From contig NZ_CP126969.1 in NCBI RefSeq assembly GCF_030252165.1, positions 496,001 through 560,000 of the forward strand: a stretch of 64,000 bases of DNA, read 5' to 3'. The notes beneath the pieces were generated by a model. That model searched no databases. It saw only the letters and a list, made by a program, of their open reading frames with translations, and had not been told where the DNA came from. This stretch comes from Corynebacterium breve (GTDB lineage: Bacteria; Actinomycetota; Actinomycetes; Mycobacteriales; Mycobacteriaceae). Shown here piece by piece: positions 8,446 through 17,025 of this stretch (position 1 is its first letter; every line of letters starts with the position of its first letter). A program made the position numbers and the translations under genes.

Positions 8446-11400
8446 AATCTCTCCCGCGGATCTCGCTCGCGCGCTGGGGCTGAAGTTCCCCCCTACCGAA
8501 GAACAAGCAGAAGTCATCGGTGCTGAACCGGGTCCACTGTTGGTGGTTGCCGGTGCCGGAGCAGGAAAAACGGACACCATGGCATCCCGCGTGGTGTGGC
8601 TTGTTGCCAATGGTTACGTGCGCCCTGATGAAATCCTCGGTCTTACCTTCACCAGAAAAGCCGCACAAGAGCTGGGACGAAGAATCCGGGACCGCCTAGG
8701 TATTCTTGCCAGCAAAGAAGAGTCCTTCCTGCGTGATCTCGACCCGACGGGCGAGCTTGCCAAGAACCTTGAGGTGATCACACCGACTGTTTCCACATAC
8801 GATTCCTATGCGGGAGACCTTGTCCGTGAGTACGGACTTCTCGTCCCTGTCGAGCCGGACGCACGCATCATTACCGCTGCAGAGCTGAACTCGATCGCTT
8901 ACGACGTCGTGACCAATTACAAAGGATCGCTGCGAGCCGACAATTCCATCGGAACCGTCACGTCTAACCTGCTCAAACTGATGAATGAGATGGGCAACAG
9001 CCTTATCGATGTCGAGCGGATCAGAGAAGATGCCCACGCCTTCGTCGCCACCACGGACGACTTGCCCAAGGGGCCTAGGCAGCGCTCCGAGATGACCAAG
9101 CCACTTCAGAAGTGGCGCAACGTGCAAGAGCTGCGCACAGAGTACCTTCCGCTTGTCGACGAGCTGAAGAAGGAACTGCGCAACCGGGGAGTGGTGACCT
9201 TCAACGAACAGATGTCGGTTGCGGCCCAGCTGGCTCAGACTCACGCGGTTGTGGGGGCATCGCAGCGACGCCGATTCCGCGTCGTCATGCTCGATGAGTA
9301 CCAGGACACCTCGCACGCCCAGCGGGTTTTGCTGCGGAGCTTGTTCGGAGAGAACCGCGGGGCTCACGATGTTGACGATCATCCCCTGACCGTCACCGCG
9401 GTGGGGGATCCGATGCAGGCTATTTACGGGTGGCGTGGCGCGACCGCGGAAAACTTGCAGGCATTTGTTGATGATTTCCCACAGCCTGACGGCACTCCCG
9501 CGCCGAAAAAGCAGCTCTTGGTTTCGTGGCGCAATCCACCTGAAGTACTCGCGCTGGCCAATAGAGTTTCCGAGGCAGTCTTGGGAACTAACGAGAATAC
9601 CCGTGCTGTGAAGTCGTTAACCCACAATCCATATAAGGAAACTGGGGACGTCAAACTTGGATTCTTCCCTAGCGAAGACGAGGAGATCGCGTACGTAGCG
9701 GACCGTCTGGCGGAGAAATACCGTTCATTTGCCGATTCCGAAGACATCAAAGAGGTATTCTCTGCGGCTATCTTGGTGCGAAAGAACCGGCATTCGCTTG
9801 AGTTTGCCGAGGCACTGGAAGAGCGCGGAGTGCCTTACGAGGTCGTCGGCCTGGCTGGACTACTGGATGTGCCGGAAGTCGCAGACGTTGTCGCCATTGC
9901 GACGATGATGTCTCGCCCGCAAGATTCTCAAGCAGCGCTGCGCATCCTGGCCGGACCGCATTGCGGGCTCGGTGTGCACGACATCAAGGCCCTCGCATCG
10001 CGTGCACGGAATCTCGCAGGTGAACAGACTCCTGAGGAGTCGTTAGAACAGCCTGAACACCTTGATCCGATGGACAAGCTGCGAGCCCAGCTCGATGCAC
10101 TGGTGGCCCAAGGCGTGCAATCCGCTGCACATGCAGAGCAACTCTCTGGCTTGACTGATGCAGTGGCTGACTTAGGCGAGGAGGATCGGTATAGCGAAAA
10201 AGGACTGCGCCGCCTCAAACGCCTGGCCGCCCGCTTGCGCTACCTACGCACCTACTCGTTGGGTAAGCGTCTGCCCGATCTGTTCGCGGATATTATTTCC
10301 GTGTTTGGTATTCGAACTGAAGTACTCGCTCGGCAATCCGCAGCGGGGACGATCCACCTCGATCGTTTCGCCGATGAGGTAGCCAAGTACCCAGGTGCCA
10401 GCCTCGACGGCCTCTTGGACTTCTTTGCTCTAGCAAAAGAACACGAAGACGGGCTCGATCCCGGCAATGTCACTGTTACTGCCAACTGCGTGCAAATCCT
10501 CACCGCACACAAGGCCAAGGGGCTGGAGTGGGGAACCGTCGCGGTGGTGCACGCGGACGCAAGCACCTACGACGCGCAAGCGGAGACCTTTCTCACCCAA
10601 GTGCAGCGCCTGCCGGATGAGGAATTCACCGCGGTCGCCGAGGCCGATGACAAAGCTGAATTTGAGGCGTTGGGTAAGGAATATTTGAAAGAAGTCCGTG
10701 CGAACAATCAAGAAGAAGCAACTCGGTTGTTTTATGTAGCGATTACGCGTGCGGAGGACGATCTCATCGTCACCGGCGGGCAGAAGGTCAGCCGAAATAA
10801 GTTTGTCGGTCCGTATGAACATTTCGAGTCCATCAAGAAGCTTGTGCCAGATGAAGACATCGTTGCGTGGGCTCACGCAGACGGCGATGCTGAGAACCAA
10901 AAGGCGGAGAAGCCAGCTCCTGTGGTGGAGATCGGAAAGTGGCCACAGGTGTTCGTCGATAAGCAGGCAGAAGCGGCTGCAGCCGACGTGGCGAGTGCGT
11001 TACAGAATCTACCTGGGGCGCAAGAAGGCGAACTGTTTGGATTGTGGGAACGCGACACGACCTCGCTTATCGACGAACACCAGGCGCTTAGCCAAGCCGA
11101 CGTGGCAGTGGAAATGCCAGGCGAGCTGACGGCTTCCGATGTTGTGAGCATCCAAGCCGATCCGGAGCAGTTTGCGCGTCGAGCGCGCCGACCCGTGCCC
11201 TTCAAACCCAATGCGTACGCCAAGAGAGGAACAGCATTTCATGAATGGCTGGAGGACTTCTTTGGCGAACGACCATTGCTGGACGAGAACGAATTGCCTG
11301 GCAACGACGAGTCGGATGTTGACGGAGCGATCTTGGCGGAGTTGAAAGCCTCCTTTGAGAAGAGTCACTGGGCGCGCAAGACACCGCAGTTCATTGAGCA

Positions 11401-11716
11401 TCCGTTTGAAATTGCGATCGGCAATTCTGTGGTGCGCGGACGCATGGATGCAGTGTTTTACGAAGACGACGCTTGGTGGGTGGTGGACTGGAAGACGGGC
11501 CAGAAGCCACAGGGCCGCGATATGGATACGGCGAAGATCCAGTTGGCCGTGTATAGGGAAGCGTGGCAGCGCATCGTGAATGACGACAAGGATGTCCACA
11601 CCGTGTTTTATTATGTTCGCAGCGGAGAAGATTTCGCGCCGGATCACCTGCCGGATCGGGTTGAGCTGGAAGACCTACTAGAGTTCTCTTCAGAAGACAG
11701 GAAGAAGGGACAATAA
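8438..11716 (+). CDS. adnB: AdnB-type helicase-nuclease subunit
   Basis: A protein of 1092 residues from GTG 8438, overlapping the end of adnA. It has an intact SF1A motor: Walker A AGAGAGKTD with Lys44, Walker B VVMLDEYQDTS, motif III GDPMQAIYGWRGA, and a later motif RLFYVAITRAEDDL. The C-terminal RecB-type nuclease domain has GRMDAVF and VVDWKTG with Asp1017 and Lys1019. It is predicted to be the lead ATP-driven 3'-5' translocase of AdnAB and to cut one strand while AdnA cuts the other. Synteny with Rv3202c-Rv3201c supports the assignment. No iron-sulfur cysteine set is seen here, as expected. Confidence 0.93.
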   Translation: MAKISPADLARALGLKFPPTEEQAEVIGAEPGPLLVVAGAGAGKTDTMASRVVWLVANGYVRPDEILGLTFTRKAAQELGRRIRDRLGILASKEESFLRDLDPTGELAKNLEVITPTVSTYDSYAGDLVREYGLLVPVEPDARIITAAELNSIAYDVVTNYKGSLRADNSIGTVTSNLLKLMNEMGNSLIDVERIREDAHAFVATTDDLPKGPRQRSEMTKPLQKWRNVQELRTEYLPLVDELKKELRNRGVVTFNEQMSVAAQLAQTHAVVGASQRRRFRVVMLDEYQDTSHAQRVLLRSLFGENRGAHDVDDHPLTVTAVGDPMQAIYGWRGATAENLQAFVDDFPQPDGTPAPKKQLLVSWRNPPEVLALANRVSEAVLGTNENTRAVKSLTHNPYKETGDVKLGFFPSEDEEIAYVADRLAEKYRSFADSEDIKEVFSAAILVRKNRHSLEFAEALEERGVPYEVVGLAGLLDVPEVADVVAIATMMSRPQDSQAALRILAGPHCGLGVHDIKALASRARNLAGEQTPEESLEQPEHLDPMDKLRAQLDALVAQGVQSAAHAEQLSGLTDAVADLGEEDRYSEKGLRRLKRLAARLRYLRTYSLGKRLPDLFADIISVFGIRTEVLARQSAAGTIHLDRFADEVAKYPGASLDGLLDFFALAKEHEDGLDPGNVTVTANCVQILTAHKAKGLEWGTVAVVHADASTYDAQAETFLTQVQRLPDEEFTAVAEADDKAEFEALGKEYLKEVRANNQEEATRLFYVAITRAEDDLIVTGGQKVSRNKFVGPYEHFESIKKLVPDEDIVAWAHADGDAENQKAEKPAPVVEIGKWPQVFVDKQAEAAAADVASALQNLPGAQEGELFGLWERDTTSLIDEHQALSQADVAVEMPGELTASDVVSIQADPEQFARRARRPVPFKPNAYAKRGTAFHEWLEDFFGERPLLDENELPGNDESDVDGAILAELKASFEKSHWARKTPQFIEHPFEIAIGNSVVRGRMDAVFYEDDAWWVVDWKTGQKPQGRDMDTAKIQLAVYREAWQRIVNDDKDVHTVFYYVRSGEDFAPDHLPDRVELEDLLEFSSEDRKKGQ

Positions 11717-11719
11717 CTT

Positions 11720-12817
11720 GTGAGCAGAAAAACAGGGGTTAGCCCACGGTTCCGCGAAAGATTCCGCGGAGACGTAGAGCTCACTGATCTACCTGACCAT
11801 GCCCTCTTAGGCGTCATCCGCATCCCAGGTCAGCACAGCGCGAGCCCGTGGGGGCTTCTCGCGCGACGCTTCTCCTACGCCATCATCTTGCTGGTCGTGA
11901 CGGCGCTAGCGGTCTACGTTCATAAGGGTGGCTATTCCGAGGAGATGTCCTTCATCGACTCGTTGTATTACGCGGCGGTGTCTTTGTCGACCACGGGCTA
12001 CGGCGACATCGCGCCGGTCACGCAAAGCGCCCGCTTGGTCAATATTTTCCTAATCACCCCGCTGCGAGTGCTATTCCTGATGCTTTTGGTCGGCACGACC
12101 TTGTCGGTGCTTACCGAGGATTCTCGTAAGTCCTTGCAAATCCAACGTTGGAGGAAAAATATGCGCAACCACACGATCATCATCGGTTTTGGTACCAAGG
12201 GCCGTTCCGCAGTGGATGCCCTCATCGCGGACGGTCTTTCACCGAGCAAGATCGTCGTCATCGACTCGGATCCCCAAGCGCTCGCCCGTGCGGAAAGCGA
12301 AGGCCTAGTCGCAGTCAACGGCAATGGCACAAAGTCTGATGTCTTGAAGATCGCTGGTGTCACGCGCGCAAAATCCGTCGTGGTTGCAACATCAAGCGAT
12401 GACACGGCGGTATTGGTCACGCTGTCCGTACGCGAGCTTGCTCCACAGGTGATGATCGTCGCCAGTGTGCGCGAGAACGAGAACCAGCACCTGCTGCGCC
12501 AGTCGGGTGCAGACTCTGTCGTGATTTCCTCCGAAACCGCGGGCCGCCTTCTCGGATTGGCAACCGTGACACCAACGGTGGTGGAGATGATGGAAGACCT
12601 GTTGAGCCCCGATGAAGGCTTTGCGGTCTCCGAACGCCACATCACTGACGACGAGGTGGGGGCCAACCCACGTCACCTCGCTGACATTGTCCTGGGCGTT
12701 GTACGCTCTGGCGAGCTTTATCGCATCGATTCCCCGGAGGCCGAGACCGTCGAGCCGGGCGACCGTTTGCTCTACATCCGTTACACCACCGAAAACTTCG
12801 AACGCCCGGAGGCATAG
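11720..12817 (+). CDS. Two-TM potassium channel with RCK/TrkA-N domain
   Basis: A protein of 365 residues from GTG 11720, three bases after the adnB stop. Two membrane helices (about 52-70 and 111-131) flank a pore loop with selectivity filter TTGYGD near residues 90-95. The cytoplasmic part is a Rossmann RCK/TrkA-N domain (IIIGFGTKGRSAV, then VVIDSDPQA), followed by a TrkA-C-like region near the end. It should form a ligand-gated tetrameric K+ channel in the cell membrane. It is the equivalent of Rv3200c and is conserved between adnB and nudC, though no functional link with DNA repair is evident. Confidence 0.88.
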   Translation: MSRKTGVSPRFRERFRGDVELTDLPDHALLGVIRIPGQHSASPWGLLARRFSYAIILLVVTALAVYVHKGGYSEEMSFIDSLYYAAVSLSTTGYGDIAPVTQSARLVNIFLITPLRVLFLMLLVGTTLSVLTEDSRKSLQIQRWRKNMRNHTIIIGFGTKGRSAVDALIADGLSPSKIVVIDSDPQALARAESEGLVAVNGNGTKSDVLKIAGVTRAKSVVVATSSDDTAVLVTLSVRELAPQVMIVASVRENENQHLLRQSGADSVVISSETAGRLLGLATVTPTVVEMMEDLLSPDEGFAVSERHITDDEVGANPRHLADIVLGVVRSGELYRIDSPEAETVEPGDRLLYIRYTTENFERPEA

Positions 12818-12825
12818 CCCCAGCA

Positions 12826-13584
12826 ATGCCACGCATCTTGCTTATCGACGATCGCGGACGCTTCCCGCTAGACCAGCAGGGCAGGCCGCTTTATATCGCC
12901 GATGCCAAAGGCGAAGGCCTGGGTGCTGCGATTCGGGTAACCGATGAGGTGTACGCGGTGCGGGTGCCACGTCACGTCGTAAAGCATGTTGCTGTGCGGG
13001 GAGTGTCCACGGCCCACAGGTTTGCCACTGATCGCGTGGTCGCACATGCCGTCGCATTGCTGAATAATCGCGAGCAATACCTGTACGACCCGCGCGACGG
13101 CTCGCGTGTGACATTCGATGCCCACGGATTCGTGTCTCGGGGTGCACGAGACCTCCCCATCTTTCCGCGCTTGGACGCAGCGGTCATCGGCGTGGTGGAG
13201 AATCCTTCGCGCGATGCAATCCTGTTGGGTATGAATCGGCACCGGCCAGGATTCTTTTCCTGCATCGCGGGCTACGTGGAACACGGGGAAGACCTCGAGG
13301 AGGCGTTTTACCGTGAGGTATTGGAAGAAACAGGCCGACGCGTGCACAGCATCACCTATGCTGGTTCGCAGCCATGGGCTCCTTCGTCGACACTCATGGT
13401 CGGGTTCTTTGCGCAGACCGAAGATGACACCCCAGTGAGAGAAACGGACGAAGAGCTGGCCGAGGTCATCTGGGCTACGCGAAATGATTTGGGTGGATTG
13501 AAACTGCCCATGCCGAGCTCATTGGCGCGAACCTTGATCGAACAATGGGCGAGTGGCAATTATGAGATTCGGAGTGAAAAATAA
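12826..13584 (+). CDS. nudC: NudC-type Nudix hydrolase lacking zinc-ribbon cysteines
   Basis: A protein of 252 residues. The Nudix box begins at Gly149 (GYVEHGEDLEEAFYREVLEE continuing with TG) and carries the REVLEETG metal-binding core. It is followed by GSQPWAPSS, the NADH pyrophosphatase specificity motif SQPW. It is predicted to split NAD(H) to NMN(H) and AMP and perhaps remove NAD caps from RNA. NudC proteins usually have a four-cysteine zinc ribbon before the Nudix domain. Here the region around 95-125 has none, and the only Cys in the protein lies just before the Nudix box (FFSCIAGY). The start is ATG 12826, 8 bases after the channel gene, in the same operon as Rv3199c. Confidence 0.85.
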   Translation: MPRILLIDDRGRFPLDQQGRPLYIADAKGEGLGAAIRVTDEVYAVRVPRHVVKHVAVRGVSTAHRFATDRVVAHAVALLNNREQYLYDPRDGSRVTFDAHGFVSRGARDLPIFPRLDAAVIGVVENPSRDAILLGMNRHRPGFFSCIAGYVEHGEDLEEAFYREVLEETGRRVHSITYAGSQPWAPSSTLMVGFFAQTEDDTPVRETDEELAEVIWATRNDLGGLKLPMPSSLARTLIEQWASGNYEIRSEK

Positions 13585-15630
13585 GTGATCAACCTCGATG
13601 ATCTTGACGAGGACCAAAGGATTGCAGCGACCGCCCCACGTGGGCCAGTATGCATTTTGGCTGGCGCAGGAACGGGCAAAACCCGCACAATTACCTACCG
13701 CATCGCGCATCTGATCGACCAAGGCATGGCCACGCCCGCACGAACACTAGCGGTCACCTTCACCACCCGTGCTGCAGGCGAGATGCGCGATCGGCTGCGC
13801 GACATGGGGATCGGAGGAGTGCAGGCCCGTACGTTCCACTCTGCGGCGATGCGCCAGTTGCGCTACTTCTGGCCACAGATCGCAGGGGACCTACCGTGGA
13901 AGATGATCGACAACAAGTTCTCCCTCGTTGGGCGCGCGGCCCGCAACGCCGGACTGCCCGCCGACCGTGACCAAGTGCGCGACTTGCTCTCAGAGATTGA
14001 GTGGGCAAAGGCATCGCTCATTAGCGCCGATGGGTATGCAGAGAAGATTGCACAACACCACCGCACCCCTCCAGCCGACGAGGCGAAGGTTGCCCAGGTA
14101 TACCGCGACTACGAATCTTTGAAGTCCAGTTCTGAGGGGATGCTCCTGGACTTCGAAGATCTACTTTTGCACGTCGCGGGTGCCCTAGAAAACGCGCCTA
14201 GCGTGGCGCAGGAATTTCGCAGCCAGTACCGCACTTTTGTCGTCGACGAATACCAAGACGTCACGCCCCTGCAACAGCGTGTATTAGAAGCATGGCTCGG
14301 CGACCGCGACGACCTCACAGTGGTTGGAGACGCAAACCAAACGATTTATTCTTTTACCGGCGCCACACCGGATTACCTGCTGAACTTCTCGCGCACGTAC
14401 GACAACGCCACGGTGGTCAAGCTTCAACGAGACTACCGATCCACCCCGGAAATCACGGATTTGGCCAACAGCGTCATCAGCAAAGCCACTGGCAGAGTCG
14501 CAGGCACCAGGCTCGAACTGATCGGAATGCGCGATAATGGTCCGCAGCCTACTTTCACCGCCTACGACGACGAGCCAACCGAAGCCCGCGAGGTTGCCGG
14601 CAAAGTCCTTTCGTTGATCAATTCCGGCGTGTCAGCTCGCGAGATCGCCATCCTGTACCGTGTGAACGCGCAGTCGGCTGCGTTCGAGCAAGCACTTTCG
14701 GACGTCGGCGTTGTCTATCAAGTTCGCGGCGGCGAGGGTTTCTTTACGCGACCGGAGATTCGTGAAGCCACCAACGCGCTCATTGCGGCAACGCGTTCGC
14801 ACTTAGCCTCGGAAAATCCGGTGGATGTCGCCCGTCAAGTGTTCGCGCCCCTTGGTCTGACTCCGACCGAGCCCCAGGGCGCGCAAGCTCGCGAGCGGTG
14901 GCAGTCGTTGGGTGCACTGGTCGACCTCATCGAAGAGATTGTCCGCTCGGGCGAGGCCGAAACGCTCACCGAGGTCCTACTGTCCCTGAAACGCAGGGCC
15001 GACGCAAAGCATCCGCCGAACGTCGATAGCGTGACACTCGCTAGCCTGCACGCCGCCAAGGGCCTTGAATGGGACGCGGTCTTCCTCACCGGTTTGGTAG
15101 AGAACACACTGCCCATCAGCCACGCGATCAAGGCCGGGCACGAGCACATCGAGGAAGAGCGCCGCCTGTTTTATGTGGGTGTCACTCGTGCGCGCGAGCA
15201 CCTGCACCTTTCGTGGGCGCTGGCACGGCAGGAAGGTGGGCACAAGTCTCGCAAGCGTTCGCGCTTTCTCGACGGGATCGTGCCCGAGCTGGATGTGGAA
15301 AAGACTCCGGAGCGACTGCGACGGTCCAAACGGTGTCGCGTGTGCGGTCTCGGGCTGAATTCGCCGGCGGAGAAAAGCCTCGGCCGCCACGAGGATTGTG
15401 AACCCGGTTTCAACGAAGACGTCTTCTTCGCGCTGAAGGAATGGCGCCTCGATCAATCCCGCCTGCACAACATGAAAGCGTTCATGATCTTCACCGACGC
15501 CACCTTGATGTCCATCGCCGAAGCCATGCCACGCGACCATGCCGAGATGCTCGATATCTCCGGTGTGGGCCCGTCCAAGGTAGACAGTTACGGCGACGGG
15601 GTGCTTAGCGTCCTGAGCCAGTTTCGCTAG
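13585..15630 (+). CDS. uvrD2: ATP-dependent DNA helicase UvrD2
   Basis: A protein of 681 residues from GTG 13585, directly abutting the nudC stop. SF1 motifs: Walker A LAGAGTGKTRT (Lys32), Walker B FVVDEYQDVTPLQ, motif III GDANQTIYSFTGA, and RLFYVGVTRAREHLHLSW. The C-terminal region has a tetracysteine cluster (CRVCGLG at the start, HEDC at the end), then an HRDC domain (about 600-681). This linker-plus-HRDC layout is diagnostic of mycobacterial UvrD2 rather than UvrD1. It is predicted to be a 3'-5' DNA helicase for repair. Its 3' end overlaps the convergent next gene by 26 bases. Confidence 0.92.
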   Translation: MINLDDLDEDQRIAATAPRGPVCILAGAGTGKTRTITYRIAHLIDQGMATPARTLAVTFTTRAAGEMRDRLRDMGIGGVQARTFHSAAMRQLRYFWPQIAGDLPWKMIDNKFSLVGRAARNAGLPADRDQVRDLLSEIEWAKASLISADGYAEKIAQHHRTPPADEAKVAQVYRDYESLKSSSEGMLLDFEDLLLHVAGALENAPSVAQEFRSQYRTFVVDEYQDVTPLQQRVLEAWLGDRDDLTVVGDANQTIYSFTGATPDYLLNFSRTYDNATVVKLQRDYRSTPEITDLANSVISKATGRVAGTRLELIGMRDNGPQPTFTAYDDEPTEAREVAGKVLSLINSGVSAREIAILYRVNAQSAAFEQALSDVGVVYQVRGGEGFFTRPEIREATNALIAATRSHLASENPVDVARQVFAPLGLTPTEPQGAQARERWQSLGALVDLIEEIVRSGEAETLTEVLLSLKRRADAKHPPNVDSVTLASLHAAKGLEWDAVFLTGLVENTLPISHAIKAGHEHIEEERRLFYVGVTRAREHLHLSWALARQEGGHKSRKRSRFLDGIVPELDVEKTPERLRRSKRCRVCGLGLNSPAEKSLGRHEDCEPGFNEDVFFALKEWRLDQSRLHNMKAFMIFTDATLMSIAEAMPRDHAEMLDISGVGPSKVDSYGDGVLSVLSQFR

Positions 15631-16471
15631 AACACGCCGGGCACTGGCCGTGTTGTGCAATTGCTTCACGACGAGTCCCGCCCCCAAACGGATCCACCAC
15701 GATCAGTTCGCCTCCCGACACTGGCTCAAGCGTGACCCCCGCGGGAACATCCGCCTTGATCGCTCGGCGCAACAAGACGCTTGTTTCTGCCACTCCTGCG
15801 GAGATCACGGTGGGGTCGGGGCGCGGCGGGCCGGATTGAAACAAGGAAGTAATTCGATGCCACTCTTCATCAATGTCGGTGAGTCGAAGCTGCAGACACA
15901 AAAGACACGCGCCTGTACCGCGCATCCGCACCGGGCCGATAAGCACACGGTGATCCACCACATTAACGGGAATGACGGTTCTGTGGGGTTGGACCAAGTG
16001 TTTCGCTAAACCTCGTGAATAAGCAAGCTTATCGACGATCACCAGCGGCACGGTTGGAACACAGTGAGTAAGGAACTCTCCGTCGGATTCACTGCGCAAG
16101 GGTCGGCGCACTGTGAAACCGAGCTGCGTGAAGTGACCCACCAAAGCGCGGGCGAGGGTGCTGTGCCCGACGACGTAGATGGCTCGTCGTTCTGTGGCGC
16201 GCAGGATGCGGTAGTCGATGAGTTCGTCGAGAAGTACCTGGACCTGTGTGGGGTGGACGCCGGTGTGGGTGGTGATTTCGTCGATCAGCGCGGACACGCG
16301 CACAGGAGAGGAGAGCCGTGATAGTACGACGGCGAGACGCTCAGCGTGGGGTGTTTCGATGATTCCGGCGCGGGTGGCATCCATGCCGAATTGGACGTGT
16401 GTGGCATCGCGCGCGAAGACGTGTGTGCCCGGCGCCAAGGAAACAGTGGTGATGTGATGGCGTTGATTCAC
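15605..16471 (-). CDS. Orphan TOMM leader-binding/E1-like protein (Rv3196 type)
   Basis: A protein of 288 residues. I chose GTG 16471, which has GGGGGAGAG at good spacing; ATG 16498 is less well placed. An N-terminal winged-helix-like region (SPVRVSALIDEITTHTGVHP) is followed by an E1/ThiF-like fold with a Rossmann-like strand (IYVVGHSTLARALVGHF). CLLCLQLRLTDID, and CPAC near the end, give the two CxxC pairs of TOMM cyclodehydratase-type proteins that bind zinc. The catalytic ATP-binding residues of true E1 enzymes are not evident. No YcaO, dehydrogenase or precursor peptide is nearby, so it is an orphan. It is positionally equivalent to Rv3196; the role is unknown. Confidence 0.7.
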   Translation of the reverse strand: MNQRHHITTVSLAPGTHVFARDATHVQFGMDATRAGIIETPHAERLAVVLSRLSSPVRVSALIDEITTHTGVHPTQVQVLLDELIDYRILRATERRAIYVVGHSTLARALVGHFTQLGFTVRRPLRSESDGEFLTHCVPTVPLVIVDKLAYSRGLAKHLVQPHRTVIPVNVVDHRVLIGPVRMRGTGACLLCLQLRLTDIDEEWHRITSLFQSGPPRPDPTVISAGVAETSVLLRRAIKADVPAGVTLEPVSGGELIVVDPFGGGTRREAIAQHGQCPACSSETGSGR

Positions 16472-16536
16472 GATTCTCTCTCCCCCTTGAGATGGCATCG
16501 CTTTGAATCATTGGAACACAGCTAGAATCAGCTGTC

Positions 16537-17025
16537 ATGTCGAAGGTGAGAGTCATCCGGTCCACAAAACGCCGGCGCACGATCCAGGCGCGGCAAAAAG
16601 GCGATGTGATAGAAATTCGCATCCCTGCGTCTTTCACCGCCCAGCAAGAGCAAGAAGCTGTCGACGAGATGTTGGCGAAGATTGCCAAGAAAACCCAGTC
16701 CACACGCCTGAGCGACGATGATCTCCTAGCGCGTGCAGAGATGCTCAACAAAGACCTTTTGGAGGGACGCGCCACCATCGGATCGATACGTTGGGTATCT
16801 AATCAGAATTCGCGGTGGGGGTCGTGCACCATTTCAACCGGCGATATCCGAATCAGCGATCGGTTGAAAATCGTTCCTGATTGGGTGTTGGATTCCGTAA
16901 TTGTTCACGAATTGACCCACACCTTCATCACCGGGCACAGCGCAGAGTTCTGGGAGTGGGCAGACAGGGTGCCCAGAGCCGAGCGGGCCAAGGGCTACCT
17001 AGAGGCGTATCAGCGGTTCGGCTAG
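16537..17025 (+). CDS. YgjP/SprT-like zinc metallopeptidase
   Basis: A protein of 162 residues, ATG start. The zinc motif HELTHTFITGH (VIVHELTH) lies in the C-terminal part and is followed by EFWEWADRVP, the third-ligand region of YgjP/DUF45 (M48-like) peptidases. The upstream GSIRWVSNQNSRWGSC is a family hallmark: the sheet that precedes the metal site. The N-terminus is basic. It is predicted to be cytoplasmic, and its substrate is unknown. It is divergent from the E1-like gene and its last 4 bases overlap the convergent DUF2342 gene. Confidence 0.85.
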   Translation: MSKVRVIRSTKRRRTIQARQKGDVIEIRIPASFTAQQEQEAVDEMLAKIAKKTQSTRLSDDDLLARAEMLNKDLLEGRATIGSIRWVSNQNSRWGSCTISTGDIRISDRLKIVPDWVLDSVIVHELTHTFITGHSAEFWEWADRVPRAERAKGYLEAYQRFG

